Shown here in pieces: positions 25,150-36,346 of a stretch of 64,000 nt of DNA. The DNA is from Siphonodentalium dalli (Eukaryota > Mollusca > Scaphopoda > Gadilida > Siphonodentaliidae): positions 197,680,052 through 197,744,051 of the forward strand of contig CP136067.1 of the NCBI GenBank assembly GCA_032622095.1, read 5' to 3'. The notes below the pieces were generated by a model. That model ran no database searches. It was not told the origin of the DNA and saw only the letters and a list, made by a program, of their open reading frames with translations. How positions within the stretch are numbered: position 1 is the first letter of the stretch; the number at the start of each line of letters is the position of its first letter. Both the position numbers and the translations under genes were made by a program.

Positions 25150-27190
25150 TGTGCGAATGTATGTCTATCTGTCTGTCTGTTTTCTATAGAAATTCACGGT
25201 GGACCATCCAGATGGGACCAAAGGTGTCTAACAGGTGTCAATGTTACGAGGAAGATAATGGTGCGGATTAGAATTTTCTAAAATAAAACTGTTGCTGTCA
25301 GGGGCAGAACAGGGGGAGGGGCAACACATTTTTTGTTCGTTGATTTTCACCACACTTATACATAATCATCACCATGACATGAGGACTCGAATGGTGGGAT
25401 TAAAAAATGTCTAAAGTGCTCCATTCGAATCAGGGGTGCACAGAAGGGGAAAGGGGCACCAAAATTGGTGCCGTTTGGGTGAGAGATGGGGGTACTAAAT
25501 TTGATAAATAATAAGAATTAGTTTAGTTGCTGATTGTCAACAAACTTATACATAATCATCTTCATGATATCAGGAGTCATATGTTCGTGGTTTAAATATG
25601 TCAAAAGTGGCGCCATTCGAGTCATGAATGGGGAGGGGAGGGGAGGGCACCAAAGCTGATACAGATATATTTAGCACCAATTTCCACAAAATGTATACAT
25701 GTTCTTCTCCAATTATACGAGGAATCAATTCATGTGCCGTTTTTGGTTCAGGGAGAGGAGGACCCTAACATTGATGTAGCCAATATCCACCAAAGCCATA
25801 TTTATAGTCATCTCCATAATATGTTCTAAGGTGTGATACGCGTTCAAATTTTACAACCCCGACACATGGTGACCCAATTAAATAACTTGCACAAGACGAG
25901 CGCCTGCGGCGCATAAGATACTATGGGTGGCGAGATGGGGTGGTGTGTGGGCACTACCTATATACGAGCGGCTGCGGCGCATAAGATACTATGGGTGGCG
26001 GGATGGGGTGGTGTGTGGGTACTACCTATATACGAGCGCCTGGGGCGCATAAGATACCATGGGTGGCGGGATGGGGTGGTCGGTGGGTACTACCTATATA
26101 CGAGCGCCTGCGGCGCATAAGATACTATGGGTGGCGGGATGGGGTGGTGGATGGGTACTACCTATATACGAGCCCCTGAAGCACATAAGATACTATGGGT
26201 GGCGGAATGGGGTGGTGGGTGGGTACTACATATATGCGAGCGCCTGCGGCGCATAAGATACTATGGGTGGCGGGATGGGGTGGTGGGTGCATGGTTACTA
26301 CCTATATACGATTATATTTTCTCAGCTGTCATATTTATATGGGGAAGGGAATCAGTGCATTTATATAGTGAACTAGCAAAACAGATACATTGAAGCCAGC
26401 ATTAAAAGTATATTTACCATTCTATTAAAGAGATACATATATTCTTGCAAAATGAGAAACATTGAACCGTCAGATGATGGAATGTTAGAATGGCTCATGC
26501 ATTATTACACAGAAGGCCTGTTAAAATAGTGATCTCAGTGTGCAGTCAAAATGTAGTTTCTTTTGAGATAAAATAAAACGCAAACAGTAGCACGTGACTT
26601 TTCAACATCATCCAATACTGGCATCTGACAAGAGTACATCTGCCCGATACAGAGAATTTCTTTATTTTGTTAAGAACAGACTCATAGTCTAAAAGAAGCA
26701 ATGTCAGGCACACACAGCTGATGTATAACAATATTTCTTTTCAACTGAGAATAATTAGTCAGTATTAGCCACCATGAAAAGAGGAGCGCCTGTGCATTTC
26801 TTTAAAAAATCACTATCATCGTGGAGATATGATAATCAGGTGTCCTAAAATTCTTAGTATAGCCCACTAGATTGAGTTTTACATCTCTACAAGTATATAC
26901 AACCCAACTGTCGTCTTTCATTTGTGCAAACTATTGTTTGTGATGTTCATGTTTTGATCCCAATACAAATATTAAAAAACAAATAACAAAAAAACACACG
27001 TCAATTCCATGTACGATTTAAAAAGTGATAACGTCTGAAGAACGCGCAGATGTAAATAAATAAACACTTTTTTATTGGTATCTTTATCGATAAACAAAAT
27101 GACAATCACCCCGACAAGGTAAGCCACTACTTCGTGTATAAGAATGACGTTTTATGATACCATTTGGATTTACAATAATTAAAGACATAT
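25150..27190 (+). mobile_element. Helitron-like interspersed repeat, copy A (3' end missing)
   Basis: The left end reads GTGCGAATGTATG followed by a TCTG microsatellite and TTCTATAGAAATT. Then come four degenerate sub-repeats recognisable by a 'gatt-caccaaacttatacataatcatc-ccatgatat' theme (near 25,341, 25,525, 25,675 and 25,790). A 68-bp tandem block follows (25,898-26,311), then about 870 bp of single-copy tail. The tail (26,312-27,190) aligns with 62,070-62,945, sharing for example GAGATATGAT, CAGGTGTCCT, CCCACTAGATTGA and AAAATGACAATC. Its close relative at 61,587-63,058 ends in a Helitron-type terminus, so copy A is probably the same family with its end lost. The tandem core plus tetranucleotide layout recalls the 'pearl' elements described in bivalves; that link is from memory and untested. 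Confidence 0.7.
25898..26311. repeat. 68-bp tandem repeat, 6 copies, inside Helitron-like copy A
   Basis: Units start at about 25,898, 25,966, 26,034, 26,102, 26,170 and 26,238. Each contains the palindrome GCGCCTGCGGCGC or a variant, then CATAAGATACTATGGGTGGC, a GGGATGGGGTGGT tract and CTACCTATATACGAG. As 68 is not a multiple of 3, the same short ORF appears in shifted frames every 68 bp; these are artefacts. Confidence 0.93.
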
Positions 27191-27522
27191 TATGTACTTG
27201 TTCGGGTGCGTGAAACTGATATGTCAGTATTCAGGTACTATGCCAATTGGAGGAATGCAAAATTCTACTAACACCGTCGAAAATCTGAAGCAAATCGACC
27301 GTGCCGCTCCATTGAAAACGTCGTCTGAACTGCTAGTATATATATATATATCCCGACTGTTTAAGTTGTTATATTAGACCTGGCACTAAGATGGTCAATG
27401 CGAAGTGAGTAATGTTACATTTTAAGTGTTCATCGATTCTGAATTTCAATTAGAATTTTAGAAGAATAGGATTTTGATCCAGGAAGGTAAATTAGTTTTA
27501 AGGGTAGCGTACGTACAACTGG

Positions 27523-27669
27523 TCTTATTGAGTGTGAGCATAGTCTTATTGAGTGTGAGCATAGTCTTATTGAGTGTGAGCATAGTCTTATTGAGTGTGA
27601 GCATAGTCTTATTGAGTGTGAGCATAGTCTTATTGAGTGTGAGCATAGTCTTATTGCGTGTGAACGTAG
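27523..27669. repeat. 21-bp tandem repeat, 7 copies
   Basis: TCTTATTGAGTGTGAGCATAG repeats at 27,523, 27,544, 27,565, 27,586, 27,607, 27,628 and 27,649. Six copies are identical and the last is degenerate. The period is a multiple of three, so ORFs of 60-150 codons appear on both strands; I do not consider them genes. Confidence 0.95.
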
Positions 27670-28023
27670 TCGATAATAGTGGACTTCTGACAATGTTGGT
27701 GATCGATGCGAGTCAAGTCTTGTCACACATAAAAACTCTAATATATATATATATATATCATAATGATGCTACTCTATTGACATCTATCGTTTCTGACAAG
27801 CAGATATTATATCTCACTGCATGCTTAATGATGTTATGTTCAATTCAACCGAATGTTGCCACTTCGCAAATTGACGTAGTTCCTGAACACAGTAATGTTT
27901 TTATTTCATTTGGATAAGTCTAAGTAAATTAGTGAACACAGTTCTTTGTATGTTTTCGAGATTGTTGTCACGCGAGTTTGGTATAGTATCGTACTAAATT
28001 TAGCGCAGTACTATTATATATAT

Positions 28024-28640
28024 GTTGAACTCGTTAATTCATTTACTTAACTTGGTCACGTGCTGAATGACGAACTCACCGACGATGCGGACATTTAAAG
28101 ACAATATCGAAGCATCTGTGTTAGAGCAAATGTTATTTCAAGAAAAATGTTCTATCGTTCTAAGGGTGTGAAACGATATTTATTTCAGTGCTATATTTCA
28201 CCATTATATTGTGCTCATTTGTGGTCTAATTACGCTAAGAAGTCTATTAATAAACTTAATATCTGTTATAATAATGCTTATATAATTATACTGGGATATG
28301 AAAGGAAATGTAGTGTGAGTGGTATGTTTGTGAATGATCGAATGTCTTCTTTTAGTATGTGCTTGCGTAAGTGTGTGTATGGATTCGAGAGAGGGTGTCC
28401 TGTCACCAGAACACTTTTATACGTGCAGTGTGCAAATCGGATATTCAATACTTATCCATATTGTATAAACATTGGATTACTTTACTGTACTATCGAGATA
28501 ATGACTCAGGATTAATTTCATGTAATGATTATTTTGTGAATGTATGTATACTTATGTGCATTCATGATGTACTGTACTGTGTATGTATGTATTAGTATGG
28601 ACCGCATTGTCTGAAATAAAGCATTAATAATAATAATAGA
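28024..28640 (+). pseudogene. 5'-truncated LINE (non-LTR retrotransposon) 3' end
   Basis: The frame starting GTT at 28,024 reads VELVNSFT-stop-LGHVLNDELTDDADI-stop-RQYRSICVRANV and continues into an open stretch to 28,515. That stretch contains SPLYCAHLW, a run of NNAYIIILGYERKCS, and MFVNDRMSSF. This order is characteristic of the region C-terminal to the reverse transcriptase in Jockey/CR1-type LINE ORF2 proteins. In-frame TAA codons at 28,048 and 28,096 break it; the first sits where the family usually has Y in 'YLGH'. After the ORF come AAATAAAGC (a poly-A signal) and a short TAA-repeat tail ending near 28,638, a usual LINE 3' end. No catalytic RT domain remains, so the copy is dead. Confidence 0.85.
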
Positions 28641-29306
28641 TAATTCATGGCTAGGAGTTGACTATGCCAAAATAGTGGTCCGAGAGGAGGAATAGTGCTG
28701 TGAGTGGAGTAATCCTTATCGGGGACCACTAATTTGGTATTTTGTCAACGACAAGACATACATTATTCATATATTATATCGAACATTGTTGTCAATGCTC
28801 ACACACTTTCTGTATTTGAGTTTGTCATATTTTGGAAATCGGTCTCGCATCTTCAATTTACGACAATCTTTTGACGACGGCAAGGGAGCATAACTATGTT
28901 ATTAGTTACACCTAATAGCATATATTCATGATGCATGCATTTATTTCTATAAATACGTCATTAGTAAAGCCATTTTGACGAAAATTTAACAGATAACTTG
29001 TTTATCTTTGATGAAAACGGAAAAGGATATTATAAATAACTTTCACTGGCATTACAAATTAGGACTGTCTGCTTGCCAAATAAACGGAAAAAAAACTATT
29101 AAACACATTGGATAGCTATGGTCGGACATTTGAAAGATCATTAAATTCACCAACAAGTCTAATGATATACCGATATTGCAACAAGTAACGTACAATATTT
29201 AATTTCAGATAGGCCGTGTCTTCAGGCGGCAATCTGATTGCGCGAAATGAGTCTGTTGCTATAATAGAAAACGAACATTGGCGAGTATGAATCCTACTGG
29301 GTTACT
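28641..29306. other. Intergenic sequence, no feature recognised
   Basis: No gene is visible. A weak fold-back (GCCAAAATAGTGGTCC at about 28,663 with GGACCACTAATTTGG at about 28,721) is the only structure seen. Confidence 0.45.
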
Positions 29307-29665
29307 GTCGTAAAATAGTACAGCAGTATGCAGCCAATCACAACGCGAGAAAGTCACGTGATATATGTATATATGCAGGTATATAGTGGTGTGCTAAATG
29401 CAGCACTTCAATATAGGACACAGCTATCGACCAATGAGAAGGAGCCATTTGTGGGTGAGGTCAAACATCATCATTTATATGAGTTATAGTTGCATACCCT
29501 AATATCAGGATCGGTTCCCTCACACGCAGGAACTTCGCACCCGATCTCAAACAGTATTAATATAACACACTGAAATAAATCCCCAAAATATGTCGTAAAA
29601 TAGTATAGAAGTGTGCAGCCAATCAGAATGCGAGAAAGTCAGGTGAAATATAATATATACATTTG
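29307..29665. repeat. Pair of diverged direct repeats, about 75 bp each, 285 bp apart
   Basis: GTCGTAAAATAGTA...GCAGCCAATCA...GCGAGAAAGTCA occurs at 29,307-29,378 and 29,592-29,665. The copies share order and spacing with scattered substitutions. The first contains CACGTG (29,355-29,360), which the second has lost (CAGGTG). They look like a dispersed or locally duplicated element. Confidence 0.75.
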
Positions 29666-29973
29666 TATATGCTTCTATTCTATATATCTTTTTGTAATTT
29701 TTCTGTTTCTCAATATCCTGTATCGAGGAATTAGAGAGTAAAGCATACGACATATCATATCAGAAATCTACATCAAATCTAAAAACTCAAACTTGACTAA
29801 TACTCAAACAATCAAACAATATTCTGCCAGTGGCTATGATTATTTATAGAGAATAGAAATTTAGATGATGGAGTGGTGCATTTGTCGCTTTACCAATTAG
29901 TGCATATGGCGAAAACATTGCAGTGATATTCACCAGACGGAACTATTTAATAAACAAGCGAGTTTATTTGTAC

Positions 29974-30575
29974 TAGTCCGTGGGCCAAACAAGATATTTT
30001 TCGAGTTGGCTGCACACCCCCTCCAACAAAGGTTTATATATATCAAATTAAAGGCCATCATATGGCGCATCAGATTGTTCTTGTTTCAACACATGTCCCA
30101 AAATAGATTTCAGGTATTACCCCTAAAATAAAATGAAATTTTCTCGAGTACAAGTGTCAGAGCATAAACATAATATTGTGGTTATAAACTGCACAATATA
30201 TTGTTTATGTTAATAAGAAATGATCATAAAATGACACGAGATACAAAACTAGACCAATTTATGAAAAAATTGCGATAAATATTTTGAAATCGCGAAAAAT
30301 TGTCACATATAATTGGCTATAACTTTTGAACCACACGGGCTATTGATTCACAACATACCTCAAAATTGCCCTAATGACAAAACGATTTTAATAATGGAAT
30401 GCCAAGACTATTGCTGTGCAAATGTGATATGAGCGTAAACTTAACACCACCCCAAAAATATAACTTTTTCAGAAAAAAACGAATTATGTGGTCTACACTT
30501 AGAATGCCGCATGTCAAATTGGTTTTAGAAGCATAAACTGAAACAGTGTAGAGAGTGATGAAGGGAATTATAAAT
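29974..30575 (+). mobile_element. Unnamed dispersed repeat family X, copy 1
   Basis: It begins TAGTCCGTGGGCCAA and continues through GTTGGCTGCAC, CAACAAAGGTTTATATATAT, CCCTAAAATAAAATGAAATT, ATTGGCTATAACTTTTGAA, GGAATGCCAA, CTTAGAATGCCG and AAACAGTGTAG. The reverse complement of 34,181-34,840 matches over nearly the whole length, and a third copy starts at 63,947. There is no coding capacity. Class unknown; neither inverted ends nor a poly-A tail is visible. Confidence 0.75.
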
Positions 30576-32185
30576 AACGGTTCTAAGATTAAAATTTGAA
30601 AAACAAATTGTGAAAAATGAGAATATTTACTAATTTCTGTAAACTTTACAGCATTGTGATTAAATTTTGATAGGCTATGGTATAACTTCACGAGAATACT
30701 GGTTTAGAATTAGTAAGTGTATAAACTTCATACGATCACATTTATGGAAACTATTTTATATATTTTTCAATTTGTACTTGAAATTTTATGGAAAGATTAC
30801 ATAAACACATATTTCAACTGAACACACATGGCTACAAAGGCTTATGAGTGAGACTTTCGTTATACAGAACGGTAATTTCTTATTTGTGCCGCGCATGTCG
30901 GGACATCGATCACAACTGGCAATATATAGGGCATTACATGCGCGCCATATTTGACAATAAGATTAAGATGGCATCCAAAACGGCCAACAAATTCCAAGTT
31001 TGTCACACTTTCCGTCACAAACGTGACAGTTCGTTATCTGGGGACAAGAGAATTGTTAATCATGAGTTCACTGGTAACCGTAAATAAACCGAAGAACCCT
31101 ACTATTGTTTCAATTAATTTAAGCCAATGAGTAATTGACTGTCTTTAGAACTATATATATACTCATTTATTGGGGGAATACTTGATAAAAGTATAGAAAA
31201 ATTTAACTAATCATTACTAACACGTGCCTTTTGGACCAGTTTACAACGTGCCTTTTGGATGAGTCTGTAATATCAATTTATATAATTTTGCTGAAGAAAA
31301 TTGAAATTGTATGCCCAAATTACCATCCTCCAATTTCAAATTACCTATCTCTGATATAAAATGTGAAATATTTTATATTAACGAAATTAGTTATACAGAG
31401 GATTTTTTGTCAATAAAGAAATGACTTTTGCGTGTTGCCAAACAGTTTTCAAGGAATGCTACTACTTCCTGTTCTATAATTTGAGTATCTATTCCTTATA
31501 TGTTCTCTTACTCTGCTAATCATATGAGTAATAACAATTTACACTATTTCGGTTATTGTAGACATGCTCACATACATCATTACATGGTTAGTCTGCGGTG
31601 AAAAAAGATCATTTGTTAGATTCACATGAATCTTTGCAGCCAAAGCTCAATAGTTACAATAGATCGGGAGGAAGTATAATCCGTCTGGTTTGTAGGAATC
31701 AATCAAAGAGCGACCAACCATGGCTGTCAGGACATGGTACACCAGACTGGGGAGTTAGTATGTGCCAATCACTGATATAGTTCGCACGAAGATATGTTAA
31801 TATGATTTCTTAAGGTGTTTGGTGGTGGTAGAAGATGTGTTCCAGTTTTCGGTTATAAGAACGTGTGCATTAATTTGTCGAATTGATGACATCATGGTTC
31901 ACCATAATATAGCCCACATGCAAACTCTTGGTAGTATTAGTAGATTGCACAAATTGATGCAAAAGTCGAATCACATTTTACTGCTTTTTACTATTAAGTC
32001 AAACGGCTTCATTTTATAGGTGTTTGTGAATGTCGTAGCTTGTCAAATGTGAATTGGAGGCAAGGTTTCACACACATCTGGGACAATACTGTCCGCTATG
32101 TCGTTCACGGAAATGGTACATGACCTATTTTTGGTTTCAGTATGAAGATTTATCATATCTCCTATTCATCGAGAAACATAACATT
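30576..32185. other. Intergenic sequence, no feature recognised
   Basis: Only short ORFs without recognisable motifs (for example 79 codons at 30,848). No repeats stand out apart from a doubled ACGTGCCTTTTGGA near 31,222 and 31,245. Confidence 0.45.
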
Positions 32186-32641
32186 CTAGTATTTCGACAT
32201 GTACGTCAGGGGAATAAAAACAATAACTAGTTTCAGACCGAGACATGCTGCATTGGCCGCATGTAACATCATATATGTGTCCGCTTCCTCGTGGTAACAT
32301 ACTAGCACGAGATAAGGAATTAACTCTAAGCGAACGTCGCCATGCACGGACAGTATCACGTGACACTCGACCACATGGCAAACATAATTCAGTGTTTTTG
32401 AAACAGCATGTAGATTCTGCACTTGACCATTCGCGAACAAGTAGAAGCCTGTCAAGGAGTCTTTGTTATCGCCACCTGATAAATATTTGGCATTGTCTGG
32501 AACGGTGTCATGGACACAGAATATGTGAAGCCTTGCCTGAATACCAGAATTGAATTCTCGGGTTGCAGGAAAAAGATAGCATAATGACTTATTTTCTGAA
32601 AAAGAAGTGCAATGTAGCATACAATGCAACAACTTCAACAA
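32186..32641 (-). pseudogene. Possible relic of a transposon-associated protein with an HEEADT motif
   Basis: A 151-codon minus-strand ORF contains HEEADTYMMLHAANAA near residues 116-131, preceded by DNKDSLTGFYLF near residues 58-69. Invertebrate repeat-associated uncharacterised proteins, sometimes described as FEN1/PIN-nuclease-like, often show 'NK..LT.FL' followed by 'C.HEEADTR..LHA..A...G' and then 'RT.DTDV'. Here the usual R after HEEADT is Y, and the DTDV block is not seen after the motif, where the frame continues as VIVFIPLTYM. The ORF is short and isolated, with no start context or introns. I see it as a decayed fragment; the family link is from memory. Confidence 0.4.
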
Positions 32642-34069
32642 TCTACTAATATCGATGATGATCTATTCACATCCTATCAAGAATTTTTATTTGCTGTATG
32701 AGACGAGCCGACATGTATTCAAGTCGATGAATTATGATAAATTTTCTCCTGTTTTAAAACAGGAACAATAACACCAAATGTAGACTTCTTAAGGAACGCG
32801 TTTTTCTTGCAAACTATCAGACAATTACTTGGCACAAGAACTCACACCCATTCTGGAATATCATGTCCTTATAACCCTATGCAATTTGGGTTCCATATAT
32901 AGCCATATGTTGTGTGGGATATATAACCATAGCCCTGTATGTAGTGCACGAGATACATTATAATGGTTATATGATAACAACACTAGCCATAGTGAAATGA
33001 GGTGTCCCTAAATTATGTCCCTTTACTCTATATGCCCGTTTGAGTGTCATGTAAATAATGATAATAGTATCACCTGGATGGAGAGCGGGAATAGTCAGCA
33101 CCCAGATACACATGCATAAGAACGAATCGATAACCAATGATGAAGCAAGATTCAGGCGTAATCATGATCGGCCAGTCAACTCACATTGTCCCTTTCATGC
33201 CGGTCGGGTTCATAGCATAGTTCAACACCATGCTACTATTATAATCTTCGTATTGTTAATAAATTCAAATGATTTCAGCTGACCCAGAATATATACCCAC
33301 AAGCTGGGCAGAAACATAACAACTAAGTAGAGTCAAAATGTTTCCTGCAAATCACGAAGTACTCAACCTTTTGACATGCAGTGTATCGTATCGACCTGGG
33401 CGGCCCGGTTGGTCTCCTTGTGCTAATATATAATCAAGCCATGGGAGTTCCCTCAAGGTTGAAAATAGGTCTGGCTAAAATGACCCCGCATCAGAAGTAT
33501 CTGTATAGAAAGCATAGTTACCGTGCATGAGCTATATTGGTGCATGGGATTATATGGGATTAGTTTTCCAAGACGGCCTTGGTGGTTGCTGCTTGAGGGA
33601 CCCGGAAGTCCTGCACACCAACAACGCATTGATGGCACTTCATCCCTATCGAAATGTAGTTATAGAATTTCTGCGATTTGTAATTGGTTTGATGCGAAGT
33701 GTTGTTATTTGGCCGCCGACATGTCAGGATGTACTGGTGTATGAAATGTTAGGATATCTGATGTAGTGCCAATTTTGACTTAACTGGCTACTCTGAGGAT
33801 GAGCAGAGTTATTGGGCATTTTCGTCAATCAACTACTCATCACAAATGAGTTGAGACAAGACCTTAGAGTTCTTTAGTTTGTTGAGGCGCACAAGTCAAT
33901 GCATTTCTTAGTGGACAATTCCCTTATTCCCATATCACGAACCCTGTTAAATTTGTGTCGGTAAGTTTGTGGCCGTTTTGGACAATTATCAAATATGAAG
34001 TGTCCGATGATGTATATATCGTGATCCTCCCTGTAAAACGTGAGTCTCACTCATCAGCATTTGTTAGCC
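32642..34069. other. Intergenic sequence, no feature recognised
   Basis: ORFs of 60-80 codons on both strands (for example around 33,453-33,766) overlap each other and show no recognisable domain. Confidence 0.45.
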
Positions 34070-34112
34070 ATATACAACCTTGTCCGAACGTGTTATATAT
34101 ATATGTGTATAG

Positions 34113-34144
<32 letters not shown>

Positions 34145-34183
34145 ATATATTTATATATAACACGTTCGGACAAGGTTGTATAT
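34070..34183. repeat. Perfect 32-bp inverted repeat with a (TA)n loop
   Basis: ATATACAACCTTGTCCGAAC...TATATA at 34,070-34,101 is matched exactly in reverse complement at 34,152-34,183. The 50-nt spacer is almost entirely alternating TA. Because the arms end in TATA and the loop is TA-rich, the whole 114 bp could extrude as a cruciform. It abuts the end of dispersed repeat X copy 2. Confidence 0.9.
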
Positions 34184-34840
34184 AAATCTCCTTCATCAAT
34201 CGCTACACTGTTTCTTTTTATGCCTCTAAATCCTTCTTTGCATACGGCATTCTAAGTGTGAACTATATAATTAATTTTTCTGAGAAAATTATTTTTAATG
34301 GGGTGGGATTAATTTTATGCCCACAGCGCATTTTCAGATAAATATAATTGGCATTCCATCACCCGATTTGTTTTGCTAGATCTTTGAGCAATTTTTTGAG
34401 ATATGTTGCCTGTCAATAGCCCATGTGTTTCACAAGTTATAGCCAATTATATATGACACTTTAAAAAAATAATCCAAGTAATTTTTCGCAATTTCAAAAC
34501 ATTTATCGCAATTTTTCAAACTAGCTTATACATTGGTCCAGTGGTGTATCTCATGTTGTTTTATGGTGATCTGTAATTAATATAAACAATGTCTTGTTCA
34601 CTTTATAAACGCAGTCATTTTTTTATACGCTGACACTTGTACTCGGTGAAATTTTTATTTTATTTTAGGGGTAGACGTTGTTATCACTGAAAAATCTATT
34701 TGGGACACAATCTGAAGCGGGCAACAATCAAAATCGGATGTATCATATAATGACCTTTAATTTGATATATTAAAACCTTTGCTAGAGGGGGCTGCAGCCA
34801 ACTGCTAAACTAGAGGCTTTCTGAAAATTGGCCAACTGAC
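34181..34840 (-). mobile_element. Unnamed dispersed repeat family X, copy 2 (inverted)
   Basis: The reverse complement matches 29,974-30,575: GTTGGCTGCAGCCCCC, CAAAGGTTTTAATATATC, CCCTAAAATAAAATAAAAAT, ATTGGCTATAACTTGTGAA, GGAATGCCAATT, CACTTAGAATGCCG and AAACAGTGTAGCG appear in the same order. The two copies are about 3.6 kb apart in opposite orientation. Confidence 0.78.
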
Positions 34841-34907
34841 TCTACTGGTGGATGGTTTAAAAGCGTTTCTCTTTGAATGCGAGCGACGACCACATTGTAT
34901 ACCGCTG

Positions 34908-34977
34908 ATGCTGAAGCTCGCCCAGTGTAGGCCGCCTGTAATATGCTGAAGCTCGCCCAGTGTAGGCCGCCTGTAAT
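34908..34977. repeat. 35-bp exact tandem duplication
   Basis: The unit beginning ATGCTGAAGCTCGCCCAGTG occurs at 34,908-34,942 and again immediately at 34,943-34,977, without differences. Confidence 0.9.
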
Positions 34978-35760
34978 ATATTGCAATCTTATCTGGTGAA
35001 TACAGATGCTTGTATTATTGAAAGTAATATGCTTCAATTGGTCACAAATTGTCAGTAAATTAATCGGAAATTATGGAATCTAATCAAGTATTAATCTCGC
35101 ATATATATAGAGAGAGACACGTTATTTAATTTGTTCATATGGCCTTAAATTGAATTCAGCAGTAAATATGTTATATAGCAATTGCACGATCTCGTAGGGT
35201 ACATTATACAGCTATCGCCCTGCCTTACAGACTAGTTATTGCTTCACATGCCGAGTTTGATATGAACGGAATTCCATAAAAAGAGAATTGAGTGCAGTAA
35301 CCGCTGCATTCTTAATATATCTCGTATCTGTCAAAATAGACAATAGCATCTAAACATAATTACATTCCTGTAAAACCAATATCGTCATAAAACTGTAACG
35401 AGCCACTCGATAACTAGCCGATTTGAGGAACAACTTCAATGCACCAATATAATGCGTGTTCATGCATATCCGCTCGTCGCATCAACACGCGGCTTGCATT
35501 GATTGTAAAACTCGATAGAGAGCTATGCGGGATACCCCTGTGCTACATGTAAATGGACAACTCTGGACTCATATGTCCATGCATTTTAACAAGCATTCAA
35601 CAAGCAACACCTTCTATAGCATGACATTTTTCTAAGTTTTACTATTTCTTAGCCAAAATGACATCATTTGATGTTCAATCTCATACATATTGCCATGCTG
35701 AAGTTATGGACATCACTTCAGCAAATGTGTGAACATGATCATATTATAAAGTTATTATAC
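34978..35760. other. Intergenic sequence, no feature recognised
   Basis: No gene, RNA or larger repeat recognised. There is a short GA run near 35,110. Confidence 0.45.
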
Positions 35761-35907
35761 AATGTTGTGTACAGTATGTGTTTTTCTTGTACGGGTCCAG
35801 GTTGTGGTGAAAAGTCATATTGGACGAGACACGCAGTGTCGAGTCCAATATGACTTTTCACCACAACCTGAACGAGTACAAGAAAAACTCATACTGTACA
35901 CAACATT
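35761..35907. mobile_element. 147-bp fold-back (palindromic) element
   Basis: A 65-nt arm (35,761-35,825, starting AATGTTGTGTACAGTATG) is followed by a 17-nt centre and a 65-nt inverse arm (35,843-35,907); about 61 of 65 positions pair. The centre itself contains GACAC...GTGTC. Such an extended hairpin is typical of a miniature fold-back transposon and, if transcribed, would form a long dsRNA stem. The inner-arm motif AAAGTCATATTGGAC recurs at 36,177-36,236. Confidence 0.85.
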
Positions 35908-36176
35908 ACATAATGACATTTTTATTATCCTTCTGTATGTTTATCCAAATTTTGGGAATAAAACTTGTGTGGTTATTTTTGGTATTTGTCGGTACTTAAT
36001 TCTCTATAAAAGCCTGTATTTGATCATCAAAAAGCATGATTTGGAACAGTAAACACGGAAATGAAGAAAAAAAACTCAATGCGGAAGTGAAACGTCTGCT
36101 AAATCAACCAGTGTTGCGCGCGCATCACAAATTTACCGATTCATTTCGCAATAGTTAATTCGTGACGTCCAGATAA

Positions 36177-36236
36177 AAAGTCATATTGCACACTTGGGAG
36201 TACAATATGACATTCGGGAGTCCAATATGACTTTTT
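36177..36236. repeat. Short inverted repeat related to the 35,761 fold-back
   Basis: AAAAGTCATATTG at about 36,177 and CAATATGACTTTTT at about 36,223 form an inverted pair, with an extra CAATATGACATTC between them. These are the same inner-arm words as in the 147-bp fold-back, so this is probably a degraded or partial relative. Confidence 0.6.
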
Positions 36237-36346
36237 CCCGGATTATCACGTGGGGGCTTTTGCCAAATCAGAAATAGTGTTAGCTACGGGATGGATAATA
36301 ATAGTATGACGTGTATATTCTATAATTTGTGTATCGTCACTCTTAA

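Noticed and set aside
25923-26393. Four W- and G-rich ORFs in shifted frames
   Set aside because: They are the same 68-bp tandem unit read in successive frames.
27320-27335. CTGCTAGTA as the Helitron 3' end of copy A
   Set aside because: No preceding hairpin like that at 63,030, and similarity to copy D has already ended near 27,190.
27430-27917. ORFs of 62-147 codons with IRLCSHS or VLLSVSI repeats
   Set aside because: Generated by the 21-bp tandem repeat on both strands.
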